Positions 10,021 to 21,039 are shown, counted from the stretch's first letter. The stretch is 64,000 nt of DNA from Rhizophagus irregularis (GCF_026210795.1 NC_089435.1:4092001-4156000); one strand, 5' to 3'. The notes: generated by a model not told the origin, from the sequence alone. Numbers and translations are program-made.

Positions 10021-10810
10021 TATATTACTGAGCATTTTCAAAAAAAAATGTAAAATCTTAACATTCTGACGAAAATGAAACATTTTGACCAAAAAAACGT
10101 AAAATTTGCTGAAAATATGCAACATTTGACAGAAAATATAGAATTTTCATAAAAAATACACCATTTGCAAGAAAATCGGAATATTTGACAAAATTTGAAT
10201 TTAATTGACAATGTTATAACAATTTTATGAAATGTTGTTACAATGATATCACATTGAAGATAAAATGTGGCATTTTCATAAAAATGCACCATTTGCAAGA
10301 AAATTGGAACATTTGACAAAAAAAAAGCAAAATTTGATTTTAATTGACAATGTTATAACAATTTTATTAAATGTTATTACATTTGAGGTAAAATGTGAAA
10401 TTTTCATAAAAATGCACCATTTGCAAGAAAATTGGAACATTTAACAAAAAAAAAGCAAAATTTGATTTTAATGACAATGTTATAACAATGTTACGAAATG
10501 TTACAAAAATGTTACATTTGAGATATAATGTAGCATTTTCTCAAAATTTCATAAGATTTGCTAAATCGGACAATGTTGTAACAATGCTATTCCAAAAAAT
10601 TGCTCAGCGTAATGCAGCATTTTCCACAATTTCCCACCATTTTCCAGGAAAATGGGGAATTTGCATTTTTTGAATTTTGGACAATGGCGCCCCTTCGACC
10701 TGTGTTTGCATGGGACTTTTTTACTGCACATGGATTTTTTCGTAAAAAATGTTGTCTAAGATTAGAAGGATATGGGAATTCCTTCCTACAATGCTGACAG
10801 GTATGATCAG

Positions 10811-12788
10811 CTAGTTTTTTTTTATAGGCTGGCTATCTACTGCAAAAACATTACGTTGTGCCTTATGTACAGAGAGAGGAATTGAGACAACCTGTCCATT
10901 TACATTTGCTTTGAACTCACCCTTTACTACAGGTTCCCAACCTGCACGATACTGCCACTGTGTACCAAGTATTAGCAATGATTTGTCCTTACCATTTCGA
11001 TCCTTCTCGGTAGGTATAACAGAGAATTCGTCTGATATAGTGACTGTATTTGTACCTTCACCGATAGTTATGGGAATTTCATTGATAGTGCCAAGAGTTT
11101 TGGTTGATCCAGCTACACCATTAAGTGCATGTATATTCTTTTGATCTATTTTGAGACCTAGATGCTTAGCTACATTTTTAGAGATTACTGAAGAGTCAGA
11201 CCCTGTATCGATCATAGCATAGGGTATGCATACATTTTTGATTTTACAGGAAATGGTCGCTACATCATTGGGATCATCTAACTGGAGAAAGTTGATTTCT
11301 AAGGGTCTTGGCCAGTATAGGTTTTTCTGCTGATAGGCACGTATTGCATGGTTCAGTGTTTTGTCTTCTTTCTGTTCTACTTCAGATGGTACATCTGCAG
11401 GAGGAGTTGGTAATAGTGAAGTTGCTGTATTTACAGCATGAGCTAGAGGAGATAAAATGTCTTGCATATTTGCTGAAAGAACATCCCAGAGTTTCTTTCT
11501 TTCACTAACTGGATAGTCACTAACAAAATGGTTTAAAAGCGGGTCTTTCAGATTCTTATATGCTTGATTGGTATAAGCATTAATCTGTAGGAGGATTTCT
11601 TTAGGACATTGTGCTGCTAGTGAAGCAATTATAGACTTCAGTGCTGCATGAAAGACTTCATCAGTTTTCTTGAGAATAGGTTCTCTTTTAGATTTGGAAG
11701 TACGGGATTTCTTCCCTTTGTTTTTTACTGAAACTCCACGTTGACGAGTTTTTTTTACACTAAAGCAATTCTGAGGTTCATCCTCCTCCTCCTCTTCTTC
11801 CTTCAGTTAACTCTTCCTCAGTTTCTTCATCAGTTTACATCGCTTTCGATTCTTCGTAGTCAACTATGTGAGTATTGTTAACTTTCTTAGCAGCACTCGT
11901 GGAGCAGGCTTGTTCTTGGAATGACCTGTTCTACCGCAGTTTGAGCAATGACGTTTAGGAGAAGATTTGGTTGTCTTTGTCACCTTTTAACCTGACCAGT
12001 TCCAAAGTGATCTTTTCTTAGATGTTGTGTTTGTCCACCTAACTTTCTGGTAAGATCACTCTCAATGAAAGTATGTATTGCTACGGGATTTGTTATGTCG
12101 CCAGTATAGCCAAGACGTCCTGCTATATCTGCAAGCTTTTCTAATGCAGTTCTATTCTGTGGTTGTTCTACTATAGTGGTTGGATTTTTTATTTTTCGCT
12201 TCATCTACCATTTATTACGCAACTCATTAAAGAAAGCATCAAGATCGCGGAGCGGCAACTACGCTGCGTTTAAAAGCGTCGAGGCAAATGATTATATAGA
12301 TAAGGTAAAATTTCGGCGTATACTTGTCCTTTGTCTAATGATCGAATTCTTTTTGCATATGTATCTGGTGTATCTATAGGAGAAAATGATTCGTTCATGA
12401 GTGCTATTATAGCACCTTGATTTGTTCCAACCGTCGCATCTCATATTTTCCTTGCAGCCAGTTTAGAAAGCTCTGGTTCTGTATTAATAGCAGCATTGCC
12501 ATTATATGGATTATTTACTGGAACAGGGAATAAATCTACCAGACATTTTATTTTTCATGACATTGCTCCTCATAGCGACATTAAAACCAGCAAAAGCTAG
12601 TGGACGAGCCATCTGCATTGACAGCTCAAGCTTTTGGTAATAAGAGTCTGGCGAACTCTTGTCCATCGTAAAATGGTGCTTGTGCAAGACCTGGTGATAT
12701 AGTATGCATGACATCTTGTATTGTAGCCATGTTTGGAGGATTGTTTTGTAACGCTAATATTTGTTGTTGTAAATTTAAAATATTTTGG
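10811..12788 (-). pseudogene. Gag / zinc knuckle / aspartic protease part of the outer polyprotein (broken)
   Basis: On the minus strand, several frames in order match a Ty3-like Gag followed by a retropepsin. The aspartic protease active site DTGSDSS is at about 11189-11209, in an open frame ending at 10811. Upstream is a degenerate zinc knuckle, HCSNCGRTGH (near 11955), whose last Cys is reached only after a frame change. The Gag part (about 12200-12780) is in at least three frames with stops. The order and several stretches match the inner Polinton's polyprotein at 50757-53675 (for example LQQQILALQNNPP versus LNQQILALQNNPP). Known of the families: such proteases process Gag. Inferred: this was one ORF continuous with the coiled-coil part upstream, now inactive. 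Confidence 0.75.
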
Positions 12789-12802
12789 GCTTGTGCTTGC
12801 AC

Positions 12803-13783
12803 TTAGGTCTGTGAAATCCTATATTGTCTTTGCCAGTTTTGTGCCTGACGTATACAACCTGCATGCCTTCTTCTCCAACGTTCTGTATCAGCATTATAGC
12901 GTAACATCAGCCTATGTGCATTCCTTCTATGCTCAGCTATCTGATTCTGTTGGTTTGTTATCTGATTCTGTTGGTTTGCCAGTTGTGCATCTTTACGTCT
13001 ATTCAGAAAACGTATACCTAGATTGGCTATTTGTATTCCTGCAATACGTGCTTGATTCTGTTGTGCAACAGTTTCCCAGTGTCTACGAGCATTTCTCTCA
13101 TATGTAAAATTATCACGTACTCTTATTAAGTCTTGATTAAGAGCATTTGTACGATCTAAAGATTCTCCAAGTAATGTCTGCAATCCTTCTATCTGATTTA
13201 GTTGGTCTACACCAATTTCTTGCATTAAAGCAGCTTGACGAATAATTTCATCAAGACTTTGAGTGGTAGCATTAAAGACATCATCTATGTCTTGTGGAAT
13301 TGGAATCCTATTCCGATCAAAAAATAGTCGAATCTCAGATACACAATCTGCAACTGCCCGTCGGCGGTCTAGTATTCTTAGAATAGGATTGAATAATTCA
13401 TTATCTTCATCCATTTCTATCTTTCCTTTACATAAAGATAATTCTTGAATGCGTTTTTTGAGTTTATCTACTATGTATTCAAGCTGAATGATACGTTCAT
13501 CCTGGGTAACAAGTGCCTCTTCCTTTAACTCTAAGTGATCTCGATACTTTCCAAGTTCAACTAAAGTGGACTGACACTCTGCTTTTATCTGATCGATCTC
13601 ATCCTCACGTGAAACAAGATTTTTTTCAAGATAGAAGATATATCGTTCACATGCCTCTATCTCCTTTGTGAGTTTACGGATTTTCTCCTTATTGGAAATA
13701 TTATTTGTTTCCTCTTGAACTAGCTGTTTGCGCAAATCAAAGTTGCTATTTAACAAATCAAGATATGCCTGTTCAACTCCCAT
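12803..13783 (-). CDS. N-terminal coiled-coil part of the outer polyprotein (326 aa)
   Basis: The ATG at 13783 overlaps the start of the divergent integrase gene (ATG 13765 on the plus strand) by 19 bp. Residues about 15-120 are a long coiled coil. The C-terminal part matches the inner homologue: RRNAHRLMLRYNADTE here versus RRNAHRLLQHYNTETE at about 51230. A TAA ends it near 12803, but the same frame continues past the stop into VQAQAQNILNLQQQILALQ, which is where the Gag-like part begins. The stop is therefore probably secondary and this is the front of a longer Gag polyprotein. Function inferred: assembly or oligomerisation domain of a Gag-like particle protein. Confidence 0.7.
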   Translation of the reverse strand: MGVEQAYLDLLNSNFDLRKQLVQEETNNISNKEKIRKLTKEIEACERYIFYLEKNLVSREDEIDQIKAECQSTLVELGKYRDHLELKEEALVTQDERIIQLEYIVDKLKKRIQELSLCKGKIEMDEDNELFNPILRILDRRRAVADCVSEIRLFFDRNRIPIPQDIDDVFNATTQSLDEIIRQAALMQEIGVDQLNQIEGLQTLLGESLDRTNALNQDLIRVRDNFTYERNARRHWETVAQQNQARIAGIQIANLGIRFLNRRKDAQLANQQNQITNQQNQIAEHRRNAHRLMLRYNADTERWRRRHAGCIRQAQNWQRQYRISQT

Positions 13784-14362
13784 TGATTCCTATTATTCCA
13801 ATAGATTCTGATGAAGCACGAAATGTAGAGGTGACTTCGACTTTATGCAGAATATTTTATCAACCATCTGGATATCAGAGGACTGCCAAAAAATTGTATC
13901 AGACATCATAAAATGCTGGATATGATTTCACTTTGGATGAAGTGGAGGATTGGCTTGAAAGACAGGCAGTACATCAAGTCCACAAACCTCGTCCCCGAAT
14001 TATCCCTCGTGTAAGTTTTAGTTCTATACAAGTTCCCAATGAAGTTCATCAAGCTGACATTTTGTATATGCCATATGACAAGGTTGGACATGTGACTTAT
14101 CTTTTCTGTCTCAATATAATTGATATAGCATCGAGGTATAAAGAAAGTGTCCCTATAGGTTCAACCAGTGTTAAAGATCAACAGGGAATCCTAACTTCTC
14201 ATACTATTGCTCGGGCTTTTGAAAAGGTATATGATGATACAACATGTCTGCTCACTTGGCCAAAATTATTGATTACAGATAGGGGTTCAGAGTTTAAAGG
14301 TGAGTGTGAAAAGCTGATGACTTCCCATGGTGTAAAGATTCAGAAGGCCAAGTCTAAGCGTA
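13765..14362 (+). pseudogene. Outer integrase, 5' part (interrupted)
   Basis: Retroviral/Polinton-type integrase. It starts at ATG 13765, has an in-frame TAA at 13909-13911, then reads through the catalytic core. The first Asp is in HQADILYMPYD and the second in LLITDRGSEF. The frame ends at 14356-14362, where the inner Polinton begins. The missing catalytic Glu (IVERYNRTL) lies 42 kb away at 56425-56460, in the same frame. It is divergent from and overlapping with the coiled-coil/Gag gene, an arrangement repeated inside the inner Polinton. The element inserted within the DDE core, so this integrase cannot be functional. Confidence 0.85.
14356..14362. repeat. Target-site duplication of inner Polinton, left
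   Basis: AAGCGT(A) precedes the left terminus. The same bases follow the right terminus at 56410-56416. Polintons characteristically make 6-bp duplications; here 6 or 7 bp match, depending on where the terminal A is assigned. Confidence 0.85.
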
Positions 14363-14522
14363 AGTAGTATGAAAACCCCAATTCTGGCTCACCTACTTAT
14401 CTCATAATCTAAACCGTTTATTAATATTTTCACCTACTTATATACTACATATTTTATAACCTAAATCACCTTTTTTATATTTTTACCTACTTATATCCTA
14501 CTTATTTCATAATCTAAATCAT

Positions 14523-15995
14523 ATGTGCCGATTTTTGGAATTAGTCTAAATTAAGATTTTTATAAAAATTTAATATTTTAGTAAGATTAACATTACACAA
14601 ATCTAAATTAAATATGTGTTACATATTTACGTAACTCAGATTTAATAAAAAATAAAAAAATTTTTTTAATCAATATTCAAAAATAACGGTAATAACCACT
14701 TCTTTTTCCCCATCACTCCCATCACTTTTCCATCATTTTTCTATTCACTTTTATTAAATATGACAAAAAAGTTTATAAGCAAATATAGCAGTTATTTTTA
14801 AGTGGTAAGTAAAAGAAAAAACTTAATATTTTATATACATAGATAAGACATATTTTTTCATAATTTTTAGCTTTAATTTATTGTTTTTTCTTTGTAAAAA
14901 ATACATGCAAATAAAAAATAATTATGATGTAAAATAGTTGTAAAATGAATAATAAGATATTCTTTTTTTTAAAATAACTAATTATATATTTGTTTTTTAT
15001 CTTTTAAAATTATTTCATTAGATTTATTCTACTAAAATCCTTAAATGGCAAATAAAATCTTTTAAATAAAGTAAAAGAATTTGGGATTCTTTTATGAAAG
15101 CATTTTTTGGTAAGAAATAAAATTTTCAGATCGGACTTTATGCAGGTGACAAAATCGTGCATTATTATTCCTGGAGATATGCTAACGTCATCATTTTACA
15201 TTCATTTGAAAGCTGAGAATTTGCTCTATCGTAAGAATCAAAGATCAGGAAAATTGGATCACTGGATGAGGCGTAATTAACGATCAAAGTCAAATCAAAT
15301 TTAAAAATTAAAAATAAATATATTAGACGTAATTATTCACAATCCAGTGATTCAATTCATTCGATTTTAGGCTTATTAGATAGACCTCAATTTTCTCTTT
15401 CAAATGAATATAATTTCATTCGTGTAGCTTGCATCTACAGGTATTTAATAAATTTTTTTATATCAGATTTTATCAAATTTATAAAATTTTATATTAATAA
15501 TATAATTGATGATTCCTAAACATCTACATATATTAAACGAATTATTTTAAATTTATTTTAAAGATAAAAGTTGGCATCACCTTAGGGAGCAAAGATCATT
15601 CAAATTGAATCACTATATGTGAAGTAATTAATGATCAAATTTAGATAAAATTCAATAATATACTGAACGTGATTACTGAACAACTAGTGATTCAATTCAC
15701 TTGATTTTAGATTCATTAGATAGATCTCGATTTTCTCTTTCAAATGAATGTAAATTTATTTGTATAGCTTATTTCTACGAAGAATTATCAATGATTTTGT
15801 CATGAGAGTTATATTTGATCTTTTAAATTTTAATGATATCTTATATTAAAAAAAAATTAAAAATTATATAATTAATTAGTTTTTTTTGCATTATCTGGTA
15901 TAAATTTATTATTCTTATATAAATGATAATTTATATTTGCTTTAATAAAATTATTTTTGTGTAAAAAAATTAGATTCCAAGGATCGGCCCATATG
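14523..15995. mobile_element. 1.47-kb non-autonomous element in the left TIR
   Basis: The uninterrupted right TIR shows exactly which bases are extra. The ends are imperfect inverted repeats (ATGTGCCGATTTTTGGAA on the left; inverse of TTCCAAGGATCGGCCCATATG on the right). TCAT is present on both sides (14519-14522 and 15996-15999). It is AT-rich with no ORF. Two blocks inside, about 15220-15440 and 15590-15790, are diverged direct copies sharing TTTCTCTTTCAAATGAAT and AGTGATTCAATTCA. Confidence 0.75.
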
Positions 15996-16207
15996 TCATT
16001 TATTAATATTTTCACCTACTTATATCCTACTTATTTCATAATCTAAATCATTTATTAATATTTTCACCTACTTACCCCAACCGAACAAGAAATAGGATTT
16101 CAAAGCCAACGGAGCTAAAAAAGGTAAAGAAATATTAACCCATCCAGGAAACCAGCCATGGAATCAATAGAGCGGAATAGCAAGGCAAGCAATTTCCCTT
16201 ATACCGA

Positions 16208-16230
16208 GAAAAAATGTAATTGAATAAAAG
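16208..16230 (+). promoter_or_regulatory. Shared 23-bp motif upstream of the left F-box gene
   Basis: Contains AAAAAATGTAATTGAATAAA, ending 39 bp before the ATG at 16270. Identical or near-identical copies precede the polymerase gene (34087-34109), the 227-aa gene (56018-56040, inverted) and, with three changes, the F-box/LRR gene (54423-54445, inverted). Position just upstream of start codons suggests a core promoter element. Confidence 0.65.
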
Positions 16231-16269
16231 GTAGGTACCAAGTAACTATACAGATAAATAGTACATAAC

Positions 16270-16830
16270 ATGGTATATACCGCAGAAAAGTTAGCAACAA
16301 TCTTTGGCTGCACAGTCTCTGATCTTATGGCTATCAATAGGGAGATTCTAAAAAGCCACCAAACCCCGTACGCAGTATCAGTAATCCCCGAACTTGTGGG
16401 CCATATCCTGGAATACATTCCAAGTAGAAATTTCGGGACACATCTTCTAGAAGTCAGCCCAATCTGGAGAGCCGAAGCTGAACGAGTACTCTGGAAGCGG
16501 TGCATGCAAGCTGAGGAGGCATACGAACAGGTGGCAAATATATGTAAGAAAGCTGAAAGGGCTTTCTGGCGAGATTGTGCAGATGGTGGTATAAATTTTG
16601 ATAAACTTGACGATGAATCAACTAAAATTAGTCAAGAAAAGTATACCAGATTCGAAGAAATGGTAGTCATAGAACAAGCTATTCTCCATTGTAGTTTTAT
16701 ATCGAAAGAAACTAATAAGGGAGAATACATCCGAATGATGTGCAATTTTGAGTTATTTAAGGATGGGGATACTCCTGATGAGGATGCGTTCGGTAACTCG
16801 GATGATGATGACTCAGATGACGAGGAATAG
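16270..16830 (+). CDS. F-box-like protein with acidic tail (186 aa)
   Basis: First gene inside the left TIR. Residues about 38-77 (SVIPELVGHILEYIPSRNFG onward to RVLWKRC) fit the F-box pattern: Pro-Glu-Leu then spaced hydrophobics, ending in a Trp-containing helix. The rest is helical and the C-terminal 20 residues are almost all Asp/Glu/Ser. F-box proteins recruit substrates to SCF ubiquitin ligases through Skp1. A selfish element might use one to adjust host protein turnover, but that is inference. The ORF is intact, unlike most genes here. It is preceded by the shared 23-bp motif. Confidence 0.6.
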   Translation: MVYTAEKLATIFGCTVSDLMAINREILKSHQTPYAVSVIPELVGHILEYIPSRNFGTHLLEVSPIWRAEAERVLWKRCMQAEEAYEQVANICKKAERAFWRDCADGGINFDKLDDESTKISQEKYTRFEEMVVIEQAILHCSFISKETNKGEYIRMMCNFELFKDGDTPDEDAFGNSDDDDSDDEE

Positions 16831-16919
16831 ATTATATCCAGATAAATTTTAGAAGGTGATATTAACCCGCCTTCATCTTTTTTTTATCCTTCATCAGGAA
16901 TTTAAACACGGCATAATGT

Positions 16920-18164
16920 TCCGTAAGTTTACAGATTTTTGTAAAATTACGTACATTTACGGCATAATGTTTCGTAGATTTACGGATTTCCGTAAATCTA
17001 CGTAATTTTATGATCGAAATATTCTGAAATAATACGTGATCGTAAATGTTCCGAAGCATTACGGTCAAAATATTCCGTAATAATACGTGATCGTAAATGT
17101 TTCGAAACATTACGATCGAAATATTCCGTAATAATACGTGATCGTAAATGTTCCAAAGCATTACGATCGAAATATTCCGTAATAATATGATATCGCAATT
17201 GTTCCGAAGCATTACGATCGAAATATTCCGTAATAATACGTGATCAAAAATGTTCGAAGCATTACGATCGAAATATTCTGTAATAATACGTGATCGCAAT
17301 TGTTCCGAAGCATTACGATCGAAATATTCCGTAATAATACGTGATCGAAAATGTTCCGAAGCATTACGATCGAAATATTCCGTAATAATATGATATCGCA
17401 ATTGTTGAAGCATTACGATCGAAATATTCCGTAATAATACATGATCGTAAATGTTTCGAAACATTACGATCGAAATATTCCGTAATAATACGATATCGTA
17501 AATGTTTCGAAGCATTACGATCGAAATATTCCGTAATAATACGTGATCGTAAATGTTTTGAAACATTACGATCGAAATATTCCGTAATAATACGTGATCA
17601 TAAATGTTTCAAAACATTACGGTCAAAATATTCCGTAGAATTACGATATCGTAAATGTTCCGAAGCATTACGATCGAAATATTCCGTAATAATATGTGAT
17701 CGTAAATGTTTCGAAGCATTACGATCAAAATATTCCGTAATAATACGTGATCGTAAATGTTTCGAAACATTACGTCGAAATATTCCGTAATAATACGTGA
17801 TCGTAAATGTTTCGAAACATTACGGTCAAAATATTCCATAGAATTACGATATCGTAAATGTTCCAAAGTATTACGATCGAAATATTCCGTAATAATACGT
17901 GATCGTAAATATTTCGAAACATTACGATCGAAATATTCCGTAATAATATGATATCGCAATTGTTCCGAAGCATTACGATCGAAATATTCTGTAATAATAC
18001 GATATCGTAAATGTTCCGAAGCATTACGATCGAAATATTCTGTAGAATTATGATATCGCAATTGTTCCGAAGCATTACGATCGAAATATTCCGTAATAAT
18101 ACGTGATCGTAAATGTTTCAAGCATTACGGTCAAAATATTCCGTAATAATACGTGATCGTAAAT
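16920..18164. repeat. 51-bp subterminal array, left
   Basis: About 24 tandem copies of a roughly 51-bp unit: TTACGATCGAAATATTCCGT, then AATAATACGTGATCGTAA, then ATGTTTCGAAGCA. TTACGATC and GATCGTAA are inverse, so each unit can fold or bind a protein symmetrically. One or two more copies follow the MITE at 18486-18525. Long frames over this array are repeat artefacts. Likely role, by analogy with CMC elements: transposase-binding subterminal repeats. Confidence 0.85.
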
Positions 18165-18167
18165 ATT

Positions 18168-18485
18168 AGCCCTGTTCATTTCTGGTCGGGTACATTTTTC
18201 GGTCGGATTTTGTTGTACAAAAATTATCCAATAAAATTTTTTTATTTTCAATCGCAAATTGAACTGCTTTAGATTGAAATTTAGTTCAAACTCCTTGTAT
18301 TTCCTGTAACTGATTTTGTTAGGATTAAAAAGGAAATTATAACTTATGTCTTTTTCTTAAATATCACGTAAACAGAAATTATCTAATTTTGGTTGGTTGT
18401 TTTTGGTATTCAAAACGGGCTAAAAGTTCAGAAAATGGTTGCGTTGTACACCGAAAAATGCGATCGACCGGAAATGAACAGGGCT
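18168..18485. mobile_element. 318-bp MITE in the subterminal array
   Basis: AGCCCTGTTCATTTCTGGTCG at the left and its near-inverse CCGGAAATGAACAGGGCT at the right. The array is restored on removal, with ATT on both sides (18165-18167 and 18486-18488), a 3-bp duplication. CATTTTTCGGT..ACCGAAAAATG lies just inside the ends. No ORF. Confidence 0.8.
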
Positions 18486-18525
18486 ATTTTGAAGCGTTAC
18501 GGTCAAAATATTCTGTAATAAATTC

Positions 18526-18785
18526 AATAACTTATATTACGCTACGTAACTTATCTCATCTGGTAATTCAAGTTTCTAAAATAATCATTCTTATTTATTA
18601 CAATCGTAATATTTCACATTTACACAAAATAAAGTGGCCAACTACATAATGATCAAATATATTTTACCCGAACATGTATTTATTTATTGACTTGAAAATT
18701 ATCTCCTTTATTAAAATAAATGGGATATTAAAATATATGGGGGGATATTAAAATATAAAAAATATATGCGTAGTCAATTATTATT
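18526..18785. other. AT-rich spacer, no gene seen
   Basis: Between the array and the 3' end of the minus-strand accessory gene. Contains a short duplicated GGGATATTAAAATATA (about 18720-18755). Nothing else supported. Confidence 0.6.
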
Positions 18786-20172
18786 TTATTTTTTATATTG
18801 TTTTTTTAATCGCCTCATTCTTTTTTTTGTCTCTTCATCCGTACTACTTATATAAATTCTTCCGCCTTCCTCCTCGTCTTCTTCTCTTATCTCGTTTTCT
18901 TCCTCTTCTTGTAATACTTCTTCTGCTTCGTCCTCTACTTCTTCTGCTTCATCAACTTCTGCTGCTTCATCAACTCCTTTGTTTGTCTCTTCAGCTTCTT
19001 GGGAAGCTTCTATTTCGTCATTATCGGAATATGAATAATTATCCTTACTTGTAATTTTTTTCTAAGAAGTAAAACAAAATTAGTTTTTAAATATTACTAT
19101 TTATTCAAATTTCTAATGCTTACCAAATTCTTCGTTAAAACGGGTTTTATGACAGATTCTGTAACCTGAATATGTAAATTTTTCGGATTTAAAATAATTT
19201 CACAAATACTTATTGCATATGCAATTTGCATATTAGATAATTGATTTTTGCCTTTAAGTATTTGGAGGATTCTCGACATATATGTTTCTGGATCCGGATT
19301 CTTGATTTTTTTGAATAAATTACCGTAACAATTTTTCACGGCTGGGCTCCCTTTCCATTTTCTTATTTCGCTTTCCTTTAATGCCGTGTTTACGGCAGGG
19401 ATTGTGGGAAGGTTAAATTCTTTAAAAACGACATACATTATGTCTTTCACTTTAGAAGCTAAAGAACCCCGGGCACTACGATGTTTAGCTAGAAGCTAAA
19501 GAAAAGATTTTAAATTTAAATTTTAATAAATTAATGTAAAATCGTAATTTCTCAAAACTTACGGGAGAAGCAATGTTTTTTTCATAAAATATAATCCATT
19601 TATCATATCTTTTAAACCGTTTAATAAAATCATCGTAGTTTTCATTCATATAATTATTAGTGAACTCTCGAAGTTCATCGGGGGTAGGATATATTGAAGC
19701 TTCAAGTAACTTTTTAGCAACTTCTTTGATTATTTTCTATAATCAAGAATATAATGATTTAATGAGGAATTACTACTAAATGTTCAACCATGATTTATGT
19801 AAATATTTGTATTTTTGGGTCTTACCTTTATATATTCTTTATCCCCTTGATTACTATCATTATTTTTATCGACCGATTCTTCTACTTTCGATACTCTGTT
19901 TTCTAAAGCCTTTTGGTTGGAAATAATTATATCCAGTTTGGATAAAATTTTTGTATTCTGGCGCAATATTTTCGTTAAAGCTTCTTTATAACAGTAGAAT
20001 ATAAATAATATAAATAATAATATATTAGTAATAATTATTTTTATTTTTCAAAAATATATAATTTAACCAACCATTAATTAATTCATCGGAAGATTCGTCG
20101 GTTTTTCTCCGTTTGTCTACATGCTCGACTGTTTCAGTGTTTTTTTTTTTTTTTATTATTATTTTTGTCCAT
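18786..20172 (-). CDS. Plavaka accessory gene, left copy (coiled coil, acidic tail)
   Basis: Spliced gene on the minus strand, ATG at 20172, TAA at 18786. GT..AG introns lie about 20071-19983, 19827-19742, 19559-19495 and 19123-19064. The product has a Lys/Asn-rich start, a coiled coil (KLDIIISNQKALENRVSKVEE), a middle with PTPDELREFTNNYMNENYDD, a conserved block KWKGSPAVKNCYGNLFKKI, and a very acidic Glu-rich tail ending RRLKKQYKK. Two homologous, broken copies lie on the other side of the transposase on the opposite strand (26844-27848 and 29684-30589), where the block reads KWKRKSEVKDCFEGLFKKM. I do not recognise the family. Its symmetry around the transposase suggests a DNA-binding or regulatory helper; that is inference. 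Confidence 0.6.
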
Positions 20173-20257
20173 GATTGAAAAAATGAAAAAAAAAGAGAAA
20201 TTTAACAGATAGAAGAGAAGAAAGGAGTTTAACGGATGAATTGAGAGAGAAAAGAAA

Positions 20258-20923
20258 GGGGTTGGTTAATGGATAAAGGAGAGTTTGAAGGATGCCTGTG
20301 AAACAATAGCATGAGTTTTTTTTCTGTTAGTGGACTTGCATTGCGTTGCAAAATTTTTTTTTTTTTTTTTGAAAGGATTTGTTAAGGGGTGTGAAAAAGA
20401 AATAGAAAAGACATGAACTTGCATATATTTCTAAAAAAAAAAAAAATCTGGGAACATTTGCAAATCCAGTAGAAGAAAAAAGGTATAAAAAAAAAAAATC
20501 TGGGAACATTTGCAAATCCAGTAGAAGAAAAAAGGCATGAAATGAAAAATGAGCAAAACGCTCGAGAGACTAAATCTGCAGACAAAAAAGATGAGGACCA
20601 AGCCTAAACGGATAGATTGAAAGGGGTTGGTTAATGGATAAAGGAGAGTTTGAAGGATGCTTGTGAAACAATAGCATGAGTTTTTTTCTGTTAGTGGACT
20701 CGCATTGCGTTGCAAATTTTTTTTTTGAAAAGGATTTTGTTAAGGGGTGTGAAAAAGAAAATAGAAAAGACATGAACTTGCATATATTTCTAAAAAAAAA
20801 AAAAAAAAAAATCTGGGAACATTTGCAAATCCAGTAGAAGAAAAAAGGCATGAAATGAAAAATGAGCAAGACGCTCGAGAGACTAAATCTGCAGACAAAA
20901 AAGATGAGGACCAAGCCTACAGA
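20258..20923. repeat. Tandem duplication of about 0.35 kb
   Basis: Two direct copies (about 20258-20610 and 20620-20923) share GGTTGGTTAATGGATAAAGG at one end and GACTAAATCTGCAGACAAAA at the other. Copy 1 also has an internal duplication of TCTGGGAACATTTGCAAATC. Poly-A/T runs differ in length between copies. Minus-strand Phe-rich frames here are artefacts. Confidence 0.8.
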
Positions 20924-21039
20924 AGATGAACAGAAACAATGCATATTTATATATTTTATTGTTTGTAAATCTTTCTATATACTGTTGTTTGTTAAAAAAA
21001 ATTATTTGATCATTATGCGTAATGATCGACTACACAACA

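Larger units (their letters stand above)
9045..10680. repeat. TAGTGTAATG / GCATTTTC-type tandem arrays
   Basis: Two repeat types. About 9045-9770 has 60-70 bp units with TTTTTTAGTGTAATGCTAC and AATTGTGGTATTTTTTAG. About 10030-10620 has units of roughly 115 bp with ACATTTGACAAAA, AATGTTATAACAATTTTAT and AAATGCACCATTTGCAAGAA. Two small MITEs are inserted in the first block. No gene. Confidence 0.75.
1060..10760. mobile_element. Composite repeat block, probably a decayed DNA element with nested insertions
   Basis: The two ends carry related sequence in inverted orientation: about 1130-1210 (GCACATGGGCTTTGCATGGG followed by ACAGGTCGAACAG and CAAAATTTGCCTGG) and the reverse complement of about 10640-10740 (CGACCTGTGTTTGCATGGG, CCAGGAAAATGGGG). 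Inside each end lie AT-rich tandem arrays built on TGTGGTGAATTTAG / TTAGTGTAATG-type motifs (1200-1837, 5518-5960, 9045-10680). No transposase gene is visible, so it is a non-autonomous or gutted element. It interrupts the outer element between the gene ending at 1018 and the Gag-protease gene. I could not find a target-site duplication, so the limits are approximate. Confidence 0.45.
14363..16230. repeat. Left TIR of the Polinton (split by a 1.47-kb insertion)
   Basis: 14363-14522 plus 15996-16230 (about 0.39 kb) match the inverse of 56018-56409 almost base for base. Inside are tandem copies of ATTTCATAATCTAAATCA and ATTTTCACCTACTTATATCC. The inner border coincides with the AATGTAATTGAATAAAAG motif that precedes the first gene. 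Confidence 0.88.

Noticed and set aside
10811-13783. Ordinary Ty3/Gypsy LTR retrotransposon
   Set aside because: Gag and protease are present, but there is no reverse transcriptase, RNase H or LTR; the integrase is on the opposite strand, and the same layout recurs within Polinton TIRs.
16862-18121. Long minus-strand frames repeating ITEYFDRNASE-like residues
   Set aside because: They arise because the repeat unit is about 51 bp, a multiple of three, without stops in some frames. Several frames on both strands show the same effect, so it is an array and not a repeat protein.
16920-18164. CRISPR-like array
   Set aside because: The units are contiguous direct copies with no unique spacers, and the gene content is that of an intron-bearing eukaryote.
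20327-20944. Overlapping minus-strand frames rich in FFFF and CLFSS
   Set aside because: They lie on poly-A/T runs of a tandem duplication in several frames; no real gene.
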